A stretch of 64,000 bases of DNA from Rikenella microfusus DSM 15922 (GTDB lineage: Bacteria > Bacteroidota > Bacteroidia > Bacteroidales > Rikenellaceae): positions 1,585,882 through 1,649,881 of the forward strand of contig NZ_KE386488.1 in the NCBI RefSeq assembly GCF_000427365.1. The letters are read 5' to 3'. Position numbers and translations under genes: made by a program. The notes beneath the pieces are model-generated. The model saw nothing but the letters and a program-made list of their open reading frames with translations. It searched no databases and was not told where the DNA came from. Of this stretch, positions 50,749 through 60,525 are shown piece after piece (the stretch's first letter is position 1; each line of letters starts with the position of its first letter).

Positions 50749-51858
50749 ATGAGTGTGAAAAAGAAGAAAATCAGGACGATTCTGTCGATTGTCATCCCCC
50801 TCGTGCTGGTGGGGATGTTCTTGTTGCAACAGTATGTGATCGGGCGGAGCAAGCCCGTGGAAGAACCTTCGGCGGTACCGGCGACGGCGGAAAACGATAA
50901 GCAGGGCAAGGCCGGGAACCGGGTGATTCCCGTAACGGTGACCGTCGCCGAGATGCAGGAGGTGACGGACGGTATCCGGGCGGTGGGATCGTTGGCCCCG
51001 AACGAAGAGGTGGACATCGCCAGCGAAGTATCCGGCAAGGTGACCGAAATCCTGTTCAGGGAAGGGGCGGCCGTGGAGAAAGACCAGGTGCTCGTGAAAA
51101 TCAACGACGAAGACCTCCAGGCCCAGCTCAAAAGGTATCGTTTCCAGGAGAAGACCCTCAAGGAGAATGTCGAACGCCAGCGTATCCTTTTCGCGAAAGA
51201 GGCGATCAGCCAGCAGGCATACGACGAGATGGTGACCCAGTACAATATGTTGCTGGCCGACATCGAACTGCTGAACGTCAAGATCGACAAGACCCGCATC
51301 CGCGCTCCGTTCAGCGGCGTGATCGGATTCCGTTATATCAGCGACGGGAGTTATCTCCAGCCCGGAACGCAGATCGCCCGGCTGGTGGATTACAAGACCC
51401 TGAAGCTGGAATTTTCGATTCCGGAAAAATACATCGGCCTGAAGCTGATCGGCAAGCAGGTGACTTTTACGACCGAAGCCAGCGACGAGGTGCACCGGGC
51501 GGTGATTTACGCCATGGAACCGAAGGTCGAGGACAAGACCCGTTCCATCGTGCTGCGTGCCCGTTACAACAATGCCCGCGGATTGCTTCGTCCCGGTATG
51601 TCCACCCAGCGGGTCATCGTGCCGACTTCGCAGGCCACCCGGGTGCTGATGGTGCCGACCGAAGCGATCGTTCCGTCGCTCGACGGGAAAGGAGTCTGGG
51701 TCGCCCGCAGCGGGGAGGCGGTGCTGGTGCCGGTCGAAACCGGAAACCGTACCGAAACGCAGGTCGAGGTGCTGAGCGGCATCGCGGCGGGGGATTCGGT
51801 GATCGTCACCGGCCTGATGCAGCTGCGCGAAGGGGCGAAAATCGAAGTGACCAACTAA
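50749..51858 (+). CDS. RND efflux periplasmic adaptor (membrane fusion protein)
   Basis: Links the inner-membrane pump to the outer-membrane channel. From the ATG at 50749 it has 369 residues, with an N-terminal membrane anchor (about 9-27). Then come a lipoyl-type half-motif (VSGKVTEILFREGAAVEKDQ), an alpha-hairpin, the second half-motif (RIRAPFSGVIGFRYISDGSY) and beta-barrel/membrane-proximal domains. The frame opens at 50638, but that extension lacks any feature. It is the first gene of a three-gene efflux operon, 18 bases before the pump gene. Confidence 0.93.
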   Translation: MSVKKKKIRTILSIVIPLVLVGMFLLQQYVIGRSKPVEEPSAVPATAENDKQGKAGNRVIPVTVTVAEMQEVTDGIRAVGSLAPNEEVDIASEVSGKVTEILFREGAAVEKDQVLVKINDEDLQAQLKRYRFQEKTLKENVERQRILFAKEAISQQAYDEMVTQYNMLLADIELLNVKIDKTRIRAPFSGVIGFRYISDGSYLQPGTQIARLVDYKTLKLEFSIPEKYIGLKLIGKQVTFTTEASDEVHRAVIYAMEPKVEDKTRSIVLRARYNNARGLLRPGMSTQRVIVPTSQATRVLMVPTEAIVPSLDGKGVWVARSGEAVLVPVETGNRTETQVEVLSGIAAGDSVIVTGLMQLREGAKIEVTN

Positions 51859-51876
51859 CGGAGGAGGGCCTGAACG

Positions 51877-54800
51877 ATGAGTCTCTCCACAACCAGTATC
51901 AACCGGCCCGTGCTCGCCACGGTGCTGAACCTGCTTCTGATTATCATCGGCGGTATCGGACTGACTTTTCTCGGTATCCGCGACTACCCGTCGGTCGATA
52001 ATCCCATCATTACCGTCCGCACCACTTTCCCGGGCGCCAATTCCGACGTGATCGAGACCCAGATCACCGAACCGATCGAGGCCGCCGTGAACGGGATTCC
52101 GGGTATCCGTTCCATCTCGTCCACCAGCCGCGACGGGACGAGTTACATCAAGGTCGAGTTCAACCTCGACGTGGACCTCGAAACGGCGGCCAACGACGTG
52201 CGCAACAAAGTCTCCGAAGCGCAGCGCAAACTGCCGCAGGATGTCGATCCGCCGGTGGTGACCAAAGCGGATGCCGACGCCAACCCGATCTATGCCGTAA
52301 CGGTGCAGAGCGAGACCATGTCGCTGATCGAGCTGAGCCAGTATGCCGACATCAATATCAAAGAGCGTCTGCAAACCATACCGGGGGTCAGCATGGTCGA
52401 TACGTGGGGGCTGAAACGCTATTCCGTACGGATGCGGATGAACCCCGACCTGCTGGCGGCTTACGGGCTGACGCCGCTGGACGTGCGCGATGCGGTGACG
52501 GCCCAGAACATCGAACTGCCGTCGGGACGTATCGAAGGGGACAATACCGAACTGACGGTGCGTACGCTGGGGCGTCTTCGGACGATCGACGATTTCAACG
52601 AACTGATCGTCTCGCGCGACGGCGAACGGGTGGTGCGTTTCAAGGATATCGGCGAGGCGGTGATCGATGCCGAGGATACGCGGTCGATGCTGCGGCGCAA
52701 CGGGGTGCCGATGGTGGCCTGCGTGCTGATCCCGCAGCCGGGCGCCAACTACATCGACATCGTGGACCGGGCCTATGAGACGGTCGAACAGCTCAAAACG
52801 GAACTTCCGAAAGAGATCGTGCTGGGCGACGCGCTCGACAGCACCACCTTCATCCGCGACTCCATCTACGAAGTGGAAGAGTCGATCGTGGTGGCTTTCG
52901 CCCTGGTGGTGCTCATCATCTTCCTCTTCCTGCGCAACTGGCGCACGACCCTGATTCCGGTGCTGGCGATTCCGATTTCGCTGGTGGCCTCTTTCTTCAT
53001 CATGTATCTGGCGGGCTTCACGATCAATATCCTGACTCTGCTGGCCATCGTGCTGGCCATCGGCCTGGTGGTGGACGACGCCATCGTGGTGATGGAGAAT
53101 ATCTATACGAAGGTCGAGGCCGGGATGGACCCCAAACAGGCCGGTATCGTGGGAGCCAATGAGATCTTTTTCGCGGTGATCGCCACGACCATCGCCCTGG
53201 TGGCGGTATTCTTCCCGATCGTCTTCCTACAGGGGATTACCGGCCGGTTGTTCCGCGAGTTCGCCGTAGTGATCGCCGGGGCGGTGGTCATTTCGTCGTT
53301 CGTGGCCCTGACTTTCACGCCGATGATCTCCACCAAGCTGCTGACGCGCAATGCCACGGACAACCGGTTCTACCGCTGGAGCGAGCCTTTCTTCCGAGGG
53401 ATGAACAACCTGTACGGCCGGGGATTGGACGCTTTCCTGCGCCATCGCTGGGTCGCCGTTCTGATTCTGGCCGCTTCCGGCGTGGCGATTTCGTTCCTGT
53501 GGCCGGCCATCCCGTCCGAAATGGCCCCGCTCGAAGACCGTTCGCAGATCAATGTCAGTTCTACGGCCCCGGAGGGCACTTCGTTCGACTATATGGCCCG
53601 TTATGCCGACCGGATGTCGAAACTGATCGACAGCCTCGTCCCGGAACAGAAAGGCACGATGGAGAATGTGGGGCGGGGGAGCACCAATAGCGCGTCGTTC
53701 AATATCATGCTGGTGGACGCCGATCAGCGCGGCCGGACGCAGCAGGAGATCGCGGACGTACTGAACGGCGCAGTGGCCGAAATGACGGGGGCGCGGAGTT
53801 ACGTGACTCAGCAGCAGACCTTCGGTGGCGGGCGGGGCGGCCTCCCCGTGCAGTACGTGATCCAGGCTCCGACGCTGGACGACCTGAAAGAGGTGTTGCC
53901 CGCCTTCATGAACGAGGTGGCCCAAAGCCCGGTCTTCTCGGCTTCCGACCTGAACCTGAAGTTCACCAAACCGGAGGTGACGGTGGACATCAACCGCGAC
54001 AAGGCGTCGATGCTGGGCGTTTCGGTGGAAAACATCGCCCAGACGCTCCAGCTGACCATGAGCGAACAGCGGATCGGCTATTACATCATGGGCGGCAAGC
54101 AGTACCAGATCATGAGCCAGTTCGACCGCGGTTCGCGCAGCAAACCGACCGACCTGGCGAGCATCTATGTCCGTAACGACCAGGGGAATCTGATCCAGCT
54201 GGACAACCTCGTTGCGTTGTCCGAAAGTTCGATGCCGCCGCAGCTGTACCGCTACGACCGTTTCGTGTCGGCCACGGTATCGGCCGGGTTGGCGAAAGGC
54301 CGCACGGTGGGGCAGGGGATCGCGGAGATGGACCGTATCAAGGAGCATGTGCTGGATTCCCGGTTCAAGACCACCCTGTCGGGTACGTCCAAAGACTTCG
54401 TCGAGAGTACTTCGAGCCTGCTGTTCGCTTTCGGGCTGGCGCTGGTGCTGATCTATCTGGTGCTGGCGGCGCAGTTCGAGAGTTTCGTGGATCCGCTGGT
54501 CATCATGCTGACGGTACCGTTGGCGCTGATCGGGTCGCTGCTGGTACTGTGGGGCTTCTCGCAGACGATGAATATCTTTTCGCAGATCGGTATCATCATG
54601 CTGATCGGGTTGGTGTGCAAGAACGGTATCCTGATCGTGGAGTTCGCCAACCAGCGCAAGCAGGACGGACTGGACAAGATGGAGGCGATTCGCGAAGCGG
54701 CGGTGTCGCGTTTCCGACCGATCCTGATGACCTCGCTTTCCACGATTCTCGGTACGCTGCCGATGGCGTTGGCTACGGGCGCGGGAGCCGAAAGCCGCGT

Positions 54801-54927
54801 GTCGATGGGGATCGCCGTGGTGGGCGGTCTGGTCTGCTCGACGCTGCTGACGCTGTTCGTCATCCCGGCAATCTACTCTTACCTCTCATCCAAAGAAGCG
54901 AAAAACAATGATGCGCATAATGAATAA
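51877..54927 (+). CDS. RND-family inner-membrane efflux pump (AcrB/HAE1 type)
   Basis: A 1016-residue proton-driven drug exporter. It has 12 membrane helices in the 1+5+1+5 pattern with two large periplasmic loops. The N-terminus (SINRPVLATVLNLLLIIIGG) and FPGANSDVIETQITEPIEAA match HAE1 pumps. The proton-relay motif GLVVDDAIVVMEN (Asp pair near 400-401) is intact. The stop overlaps the start of the tolC-like gene by 20 bases. Substrates are unknown. Confidence 0.95.
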   Translation: MSLSTTSINRPVLATVLNLLLIIIGGIGLTFLGIRDYPSVDNPIITVRTTFPGANSDVIETQITEPIEAAVNGIPGIRSISSTSRDGTSYIKVEFNLDVDLETAANDVRNKVSEAQRKLPQDVDPPVVTKADADANPIYAVTVQSETMSLIELSQYADINIKERLQTIPGVSMVDTWGLKRYSVRMRMNPDLLAAYGLTPLDVRDAVTAQNIELPSGRIEGDNTELTVRTLGRLRTIDDFNELIVSRDGERVVRFKDIGEAVIDAEDTRSMLRRNGVPMVACVLIPQPGANYIDIVDRAYETVEQLKTELPKEIVLGDALDSTTFIRDSIYEVEESIVVAFALVVLIIFLFLRNWRTTLIPVLAIPISLVASFFIMYLAGFTINILTLLAIVLAIGLVVDDAIVVMENIYTKVEAGMDPKQAGIVGANEIFFAVIATTIALVAVFFPIVFLQGITGRLFREFAVVIAGAVVISSFVALTFTPMISTKLLTRNATDNRFYRWSEPFFRGMNNLYGRGLDAFLRHRWVAVLILAASGVAISFLWPAIPSEMAPLEDRSQINVSSTAPEGTSFDYMARYADRMSKLIDSLVPEQKGTMENVGRGSTNSASFNIMLVDADQRGRTQQEIADVLNGAVAEMTGARSYVTQQQTFGGGRGGLPVQYVIQAPTLDDLKEVLPAFMNEVAQSPVFSASDLNLKFTKPEVTVDINRDKASMLGVSVENIAQTLQLTMSEQRIGYYIMGGKQYQIMSQFDRGSRSKPTDLASIYVRNDQGNLIQLDNLVALSESSMPPQLYRYDRFVSATVSAGLAKGRTVGQGIAEMDRIKEHVLDSRFKTTLSGTSKDFVESTSSLLFAFGLALVLIYLVLAAQFESFVDPLVIMLTVPLALIGSLLVLWGFSQTMNIFSQIGIIMLIGLVCKNGILIVEFANQRKQDGLDKMEAIREAAVSRFRPILMTSLSTILGTLPMALATGAGAESRVSMGIAVVGGLVCSTLLTLFVIPAIYSYLSSKEAKNNDAHNE

Positions 54928-56284
54928 TAGGGTCGGAGCCCGCTGGAATTTTAGGGTAATTACAGCCCGATTCGAGTGCCGAGCGGCACCGGCCCTGCGC
55001 CGGGGAGGACTCCGGGCCGGCATAGGAAGATCACTGCCTTTGGCAATCGGGCTATTTTTATTATCGGTCCAAGTGAATGCTCAGCAGCGGATGACGCTGG
55101 ACGAATGCGTGGACCGCGCGGTGCAGTCCAACTTCGGTATCCAGGTCGCGGGGATGCAGACTCAGCAGGCAGCCAATAACGTGACCGTGGCGCCTTTCGT
55201 GCCGACGCTGACCGGAACGGCGCAGCAGAACCGCACTATCGAAGAGAAGACGGCGGACGGCCGGGCGGTCAATACGCTGGGGGCCGGCGTTTCGCTGACG
55301 TGGCGGCTGTTCGACGGATTGGGCATGTTCGCGACCCATAATCTGCAACGCGAACAACTGAACGTAAGTCAATTGCAGATGCGCGACGAACTGGAGGTGC
55401 TGGTGAGCGACATCATGAAGCAATATTATCTGTTGATCTCTCTGCATAACCAGGTCTCGCTGGCCCGCGAACTGATGGACCTGTCGCAGTTGCGCTACAA
55501 GGAGGCGCTGGACAAGGCCGAGATCGGTTCGGCCTCGAAACTGGAGATGCGGCTGGCGAAGATCGACCTGAATGCCGACAGCTCGAACCTGATCAAACAG
55601 GAAGAGGCGCTCCGAGTGGCCTATATTCAGATGAACCGGATGATGAACAGCCCGTTGTCGGATCGCGGTTATGTGAACGATACGATCCTGTTGAGGGAAC
55701 AGTTGGCCCGAGAAGACCTGATGCGCTGGGCCGACGAGAACAACGTGTCTGTGCTGATGGCCCGGGCCGGGGTGCGGATCGCGGATCTGGATTATAAACT
55801 GGCGCGGGCGGCGCGTTATCCGACGCTGGATTTCTCGGCGGGTTACAACATCAATGCGACGGACCGGCCCAATTTCAGCGGGACGTTCAGTAACAGCAAC
55901 GGGGTAAACTGGGGCTTCGACCTGGGCGTCAATATTTTCAACGGACTGGAGACGAACCGCAAACTGAAAAACGCCCGGCTCGACCGTTCGATCAGCGAGA
56001 CGTCGCTCTCCGATACGGAACTGGCGGTGCGCAGCGAACTGGAGCAACTGTATATCAATTATCTGAATAACCTGCAACTGATCGATTTCGAACGGGAGAA
56101 TGCGGATGTGGCGCGGATGAATCTGGAGGCGGCGATGCTGCGCTATAAGGTGGGCGATTTGTCGGGGATCGATTTCCGCAATATCCAGCAGCAGTATCTG
56201 GAGGCGGTCGATCGCAAGATCGACGTGATTTATCAGGCGAAAATCTCGGAGGTCTCGTTGCTGACCCTGGCCGGCCAGTTGTAA
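54908..56284 (+). CDS. TolC-family outer-membrane efflux channel
   Basis: The third component of the efflux system. It has 458 residues from the ATG at 54908. The signal-like segment LPLAIGLFLLSVQVNAQQ sits at about residues 40-57, after an unusually long Arg-rich region. The mature part starts RMTLDECVDRAVQSNF and has the two TolC repeats with GVSLTWRLFDGLGMFA and DLGVNIFNGLETNRK barrel segments. The long N-terminal region is encoded by a copy of family A (54953-55021), so the original start may have been different. Confidence 0.88.
   Translation: MMRIMNNRVGARWNFRVITARFECRAAPALRRGGLRAGIGRSLPLAIGLFLLSVQVNAQQRMTLDECVDRAVQSNFGIQVAGMQTQQAANNVTVAPFVPTLTGTAQQNRTIEEKTADGRAVNTLGAGVSLTWRLFDGLGMFATHNLQREQLNVSQLQMRDELEVLVSDIMKQYYLLISLHNQVSLARELMDLSQLRYKEALDKAEIGSASKLEMRLAKIDLNADSSNLIKQEEALRVAYIQMNRMMNSPLSDRGYVNDTILLREQLAREDLMRWADENNVSVLMARAGVRIADLDYKLARAARYPTLDFSAGYNINATDRPNFSGTFSNSNGVNWGFDLGVNIFNGLETNRKLKNARLDRSISETSLSDTELAVRSELEQLYINYLNNLQLIDFERENADVARMNLEAAMLRYKVGDLSGIDFRNIQQQYLEAVDRKIDVIYQAKISEVSLLTLAGQL
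54953..55021 (-). repeat. Family A module, copy A4, inside the tolC-like gene
   Basis: AGGGTAATTACAGCCC, GAGTGCCGAGCGGCACCGG, CCGGGGAGGACTCCGG match A3 (29,336-29,400) closely on the same strand. The joints are not seen. The copy stays open in the tolC frame (residues about 16-38). Confidence 0.75.
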
Positions 56285-56435
56285 CGGCCTTGATTGCGGG
56301 GAAGGTCGGGACGCGGTGATATGCGAACGATTTTCCCGGGTCGTTGTCGCGCACGCGGTTCGGCGGATTCCCGGCCCGTATCCGTTTCCCCGGACGTTCG
56401 GGTGTATCAGAGGGGATGGCAGGAGCGGTTCAAAG

Positions 56436-56483
56436 CGGCAGGGCCGTCGGGTAAATGTTTACCCGACGGCCCTGCCGTGTTTT
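56436..56483. terminator. Terminator between the efflux operon and the DPP III gene
   Basis: A perfect 19-bp stem (56436-56454 with 56457-56475) followed by GTGTTTTT. It ends the efflux operon and may also end the convergent DPP III transcript. Confidence 0.8.
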
Positions 56484-56526
56484 TCTATCCGCCGCGGCGT
56501 GTCGCCGGAACCCGGACGGGCGTGTA

Positions 56527-58572
56527 TCAGTTCCGGTTCGGGAGGAACGAATAGTCCGACGAGTAGGTCAGCATCTGTTGGATATAATCCGTCGGGTATT
56601 CGATTTTCACGTCCGTAATCTTGCCGTTTTCATCCAGCACCGGCACGTAGCGCGGATTCACGAACCCGGAATAGGGAGCGATGTCCAGTGCCGCGTAGCG
56701 TTCCAGCACCTCTTTATGCAGGGTAGGATCGACTTTCACGCCGTAATTCTCGACCAGCTCCATCCCTGCCTTGAAATCGCCTTCGGATTTGATCCGCTGG
56801 ATCTCTTTCAGCAGCTCCCCGAACAGGCCGCGCAGCTTGTCGTAATCGTTCACCACCACGTAGGTTTTCCCGTTTTCGGTGACGAATTCGACCGTTTTGT
56901 CGTCCTTGCCGCGTTCGTACACCCAGCCGGCTACGAGGGCCCGGTTGCGCATGTGCGCCTCTTCGATGTTCTTGCCCGGTTCGATGCGCGTGAGCTGCGT
57001 CATCAGGCCGTTCATCATGTAATTGTTGTATTCCGCTTTGGCTACGTCGAGGGTCGGGATAATGCCCAACTCGACCAGTTTCGGGTCGTTCATGTAATAG
57101 AGGGCGAACAGGTCGGCCCGCGCTTCTTCGAGCGTCGAACCGTAGTTTTTCAGCTCGTCGCCTTTGGTGCCCGGAGCCAGTTGGCCCGATGCGTGGCCCA
57201 GGCATTCATGCAGGTCGGTGTGCAGGTTGTTCCCCACGGTGCCCCATTGGGCCCGGAGCTGCCGGTCTTCGGGACGCAGGATGAACTCTTCGGCAAAACC
57301 GTTCCCGGCCGCGGCAGCGTCGTAAGCCGCCGTGATGTTGGCGATCGTTACCGATTTGGAGCCGTGGTCGCGGCGGATCCAGTCGGCGTTGGGCAGGTTG
57401 ATCCCGATCGGGGTCGAGGGGTAGCAGTCGCCGCCCAGCATCGCTACGGTGATGACCTTGGCCGAAACCCCCTTGACATGCGGTTTGCGGTACTGCGGAT
57501 CGATCGGCGAATGGTCTTCGAACCACTGGGCGTTGTCGCTGATGATCTGCGTGGTTTTGGTGGCCTCGAAATCCTTGAAGTTCACGGTCGATTCCCACGA
57601 GGCTTTGTATCCCAGCGGGTCGCCGTAGTTTTCGATAAAGCCGTTTACGTAGTCCACCGTGGATTCGGTATCTTCGACCCAGGCTACGTTATACCGGTCG
57701 AACAGTTTCAGATCGCCGGTCTTGTAGTATTCGATCAGCGTCCGGGTATAGGCTTCCTGTTGGGGCGTGTCGGCTACCGCGGCGGCCAGTTCGAGCCACT
57801 TGACGATCTCGCGGATCGCCGGGCCGTACATGCCTTCCGCCGACCAGACGCGTTCGGCGATCTGCCCGTCTTTGTCTTTGACGAGCTGGCTGTTGAGGCC
57901 GTAGGAGATCGGCTGCCGGTCGGTCGTGTCGGTCAGGGCGGTGTAGAAGGCTTCGGCCTCTTTCTGGGTTACGCCGTCGTAGTAGTTGCAGGCCGAGGCG
58001 GCGATCATGTCCACTCCGGCGGTCTGGTCCACCCGTTTCGGATAGAGCGCCGGATCGAAAATCACCTGCTTGACGGTATCGAGCAGGGTGCCCCGGATGT
58101 CGCCCAGTTTTTCGGCCGGGGTCGAGGCCAGCAGGCTTTCGAAATATTCCGCGCTGAATTCGGGTTTGAATTTGTCGCCGGAGTAATGGTGGTGCACGCC
58201 GTTTGCGAACCACACTTTCTTGAGGTATTTTTCGAACGCTTGCCAGTCGGCGCTGTTCTTATCGCCGTCGTAAGTCGTGTAGATGGCTTCGAGCGTGCGG
58301 CGCACGGGCAGGTTGTACTTGCAGTTCTGGTCGAAGAGGATGTCCCGACCCGAAACGGCTGCCTGGCTCAGGTAATAGATGAATTGTTTCTGGCGCGGGG
58401 TGAGGCTGTCGAAATCGGGCACTTGGTATCGCAGTACGTTGATGTCGTCGAAGCGGTCGATTTGCCATTGGAAGCCGTCGGCGGTCGTGTCCGCTGTGTT
58501 CCGGTCGCCGCAGCCGGTGGTGAGGATGGTCGTCATAAGCAGGGTGGCCGCGAGGCCTGTGATCTGTTTCAT
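56527..58572 (-). CDS. Dipeptidyl peptidase III (M49) lipoprotein
   Basis: A zinc exopeptidase that removes dipeptides from N-termini. The 681-residue product has a lipoprotein signal (TTILTTGC, lipidated Cys near 21). The M49 zinc motif HECLGH is at 455-460, and the second motif EEARAD (third ligand Glu) follows about 35 residues later. The length fits the family. It is monocistronic. Some database entries for this family carry misleading enzyme names; the HExxGH motif makes M49 the better call. Confidence 0.88.
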   Translation of the reverse strand: MKQITGLAATLLMTTILTTGCGDRNTADTTADGFQWQIDRFDDINVLRYQVPDFDSLTPRQKQFIYYLSQAAVSGRDILFDQNCKYNLPVRRTLEAIYTTYDGDKNSADWQAFEKYLKKVWFANGVHHHYSGDKFKPEFSAEYFESLLASTPAEKLGDIRGTLLDTVKQVIFDPALYPKRVDQTAGVDMIAASACNYYDGVTQKEAEAFYTALTDTTDRQPISYGLNSQLVKDKDGQIAERVWSAEGMYGPAIREIVKWLELAAAVADTPQQEAYTRTLIEYYKTGDLKLFDRYNVAWVEDTESTVDYVNGFIENYGDPLGYKASWESTVNFKDFEATKTTQIISDNAQWFEDHSPIDPQYRKPHVKGVSAKVITVAMLGGDCYPSTPIGINLPNADWIRRDHGSKSVTIANITAAYDAAAAGNGFAEEFILRPEDRQLRAQWGTVGNNLHTDLHECLGHASGQLAPGTKGDELKNYGSTLEEARADLFALYYMNDPKLVELGIIPTLDVAKAEYNNYMMNGLMTQLTRIEPGKNIEEAHMRNRALVAGWVYERGKDDKTVEFVTENGKTYVVVNDYDKLRGLFGELLKEIQRIKSEGDFKAGMELVENYGVKVDPTLHKEVLERYAALDIAPYSGFVNPRYVPVLDENGKITDVKIEYPTDYIQQMLTYSSDYSFLPNRN

Positions 58573-58681
58573 ATTTTAACGTGGAAACTGTGTTTTTTGT
58601 ATCAGGGCGGTTTTTCTCCGGTCGGTTTCGGATCGACCTGTCATTTTTGCCGTTGTCGGGCATGGCATTTTTCGGGAGGCA

Positions 58682-59185
58682 TTATCGGCGGGCCGGCCAG
58701 TGTAGCTTGGTACCGAAGCCCAGCGTGTTGTCGGTATATTTGAACCGCGTGATCCGCAGCACCCACAGGTCGCTGAGCATCACGGCGGCGAACGGGAACC
58801 GTTTCAGATAGGCGTTTTTCGCCGCGGCCGACTGTTCCGGCGAGGCGTCGGCCCGCGATACGGTGCCCTGGAACTGAAGCCCCTGCAAACGTCCGACGAT
58901 TTTCGATTCCAGCACGACCGATCCTGCCGCTGCCGGATTGCCGGCGAGCAGGACGGCATGTTCGGTTTCGACCGGCGAAGTGAAAACGAACGCTCCGCCC
59001 GGAAGTTCCGCCGACGGACGCTGGTAGGCGTAAAACAGGTTGCAGCACCACAGCCCGCCCCCTTCGGGCGCCGAGGCGGCCAGCGTCATCACGCGGTGCC
59101 GCCCGATGAAGCGCAGAATACGTTCGTCCGGCGGAGAGGCCGTTCCCTGTCCGGCGACCGGTTTATTTTCGGCGTTGCTGTCCAT
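58682..59185 (-). CDS. Pyridoxamine 5'-phosphate oxidase-like flavin-binding protein
   Basis: A 167-residue split-barrel protein resembling the YhbP/general-stress PNPOx-like group, which bind FMN or related cofactors. Features are ILRFIGRHRVMTLAASAPEG (about 23-42), CNLFYAYQ, and the late LWVLRITRFKYTDNTLGFG. The exact substrate is unknown. Its start lies 23 bases inside the end of the M23 peptidase gene, so they are cotranscribed. Confidence 0.75.
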   Translation of the reverse strand: MDSNAENKPVAGQGTASPPDERILRFIGRHRVMTLAASAPEGGGLWCCNLFYAYQRPSAELPGGAFVFTSPVETEHAVLLAGNPAAAGSVVLESKIVGRLQGLQFQGTVSRADASPEQSAAAKNAYLKRFPFAAVMLSDLWVLRITRFKYTDNTLGFGTKLHWPARR

Positions 59186-60521
59186 AAGCCTCCATCACTT
59201 TGTTCACGTCCCGCTTCATTTGGTCGAACGCGGCTTTGTTGCCGGCCTTGATGGGCGTACTCGGCTGCGAGGTATTGGTCAGCGGGTTGATATATTTGCC
59301 GTTTTTTTTGAGCCGATAGTCGAGGTGCGGCCCGGTCGATCCGCCCGTATTGCCCGAATAGGCGATCACCTGGCCCTGTGCGACGCGCTGGCCTTGTTTC
59401 ACGGCGAAACGGCTCAGGTGCAGGTAGGCGGATTCGTAACCGTTGGCGTGTTTGAGCCAGATCCGGTTGCCGCCGCCGAACGGATCCCAGCCCCGGCGGG
59501 TCACTACGCCGCTGGCTACGGCGCGGACGGGGGTGCCGACCGGACAGGCGTAATCCACGCCGTTGTGCTGCCTGCGGATTCGTTTGATCGGGTGGATGCG
59601 GGAGCCGAAGCGGGAGGTGACGCGGGCGTTGAAACTCAGCGGAGACATCAGGATCGCCTTTTTGAGGCTGGCCCCTTTATCGTCCCAGTATCCCCATTCG
59701 TTGTCCTGAAAGAACCGGTATCCCCGGTATTCTTTTCCGGCGTGGGTGAATTCCACGCCGTGGATCGTTCCGATTCCGATGCTGACGGTGTCGATGAACA
59801 TCTCTTCGTAAACGACGCGGAACTTGTCGCCTTTTTGCAGGGCGTAGAAGTCGATGGTGTATTCGAAAATCTTGGACATCCGCGTGGCGAGGTCTTCCGG
59901 CAGGTCGTTCTCGTAGATCGTCGCGAAAAGGGAGCTGTTGATGACCCCTTCGGCGTAGCGTTCTTCGCTGGTCACCTCTTTCCGGTCCACGCGCACGTAG
60001 ACGCTGTCGCACATGGCGAAGGTCACGTAGTCGGTCTTGTTCCGTTCGTACACCAGATAGCAGAGGGTCTGGGCGCTGTCCGGGGTCAGGAATGCGGTGT
60101 AGGTCTGCCCGGCGCGGATGTCGCGCAGTTCGAATTTGCCTTTGGACAGCTCGATCAGCCGGTTCACGATGCTGATATTGACGTTGTACCGTTGGTTGAG
60201 CAGGCGCGAGAAGGTCTCTCCGCTTTCGATTTCGCCGCGTTCGATTTCATAGTCTTCCACCGGCAGCCCGTAGGCTTGCCGCTGCGGCTGGAGCACGATG
60301 GAATCGAGCCGCGAGCAGGCTTCCAGCGGAGCCAGTCCGGAGGGGGCGTAATATTCCGCGCCGAGCGAATGGGAGCAGCGTTTGACGCACAGCAGGATTC
60401 CCAGTACGAGGATGACGGCCAGCAGGATGAGAAATACCAGTACCAGCGGGTGTCGCCGCACGGCCCGCCGGAAAATGCGGTAGAAAGTCGGTGCGTTTTT
60501 ATTCGGAGAATCCTGTGCCAT
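59163..60521 (-). CDS. M23-family (LytM) peptidase, membrane-anchored
   Basis: A 452-residue murein-associated protein with one N-terminal membrane helix (about 22-45), a coiled/LysM-like middle, and a C-terminal LytM domain. HNGVDYACPVGTPV (about 318-331) gives the HxxxD metal pair. The usual HxH motif reads HLD in GPHLDYRLKKNGK; this form is common in Bacteroidota M23 proteins, and whether Asp serves as the zinc ligand is not known. It probably cuts or regulates peptidoglycan cross-bridges. It lies 4 bases downstream of yitT. Confidence 0.88.
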   Translation of the reverse strand: MAQDSPNKNAPTFYRIFRRAVRRHPLVLVFLILLAVILVLGILLCVKRCSHSLGAEYYAPSGLAPLEACSRLDSIVLQPQRQAYGLPVEDYEIERGEIESGETFSRLLNQRYNVNISIVNRLIELSKGKFELRDIRAGQTYTAFLTPDSAQTLCYLVYERNKTDYVTFAMCDSVYVRVDRKEVTSEERYAEGVINSSLFATIYENDLPEDLATRMSKIFEYTIDFYALQKGDKFRVVYEEMFIDTVSIGIGTIHGVEFTHAGKEYRGYRFFQDNEWGYWDDKGASLKKAILMSPLSFNARVTSRFGSRIHPIKRIRRQHNGVDYACPVGTPVRAVASGVVTRRGWDPFGGGNRIWLKHANGYESAYLHLSRFAVKQGQRVAQGQVIAYSGNTGGSTGPHLDYRLKKNGKYINPLTNTSQPSTPIKAGNKAAFDQMKRDVNKVMEAYGQQRRK

Positions 60522-60525
60522 ATGC

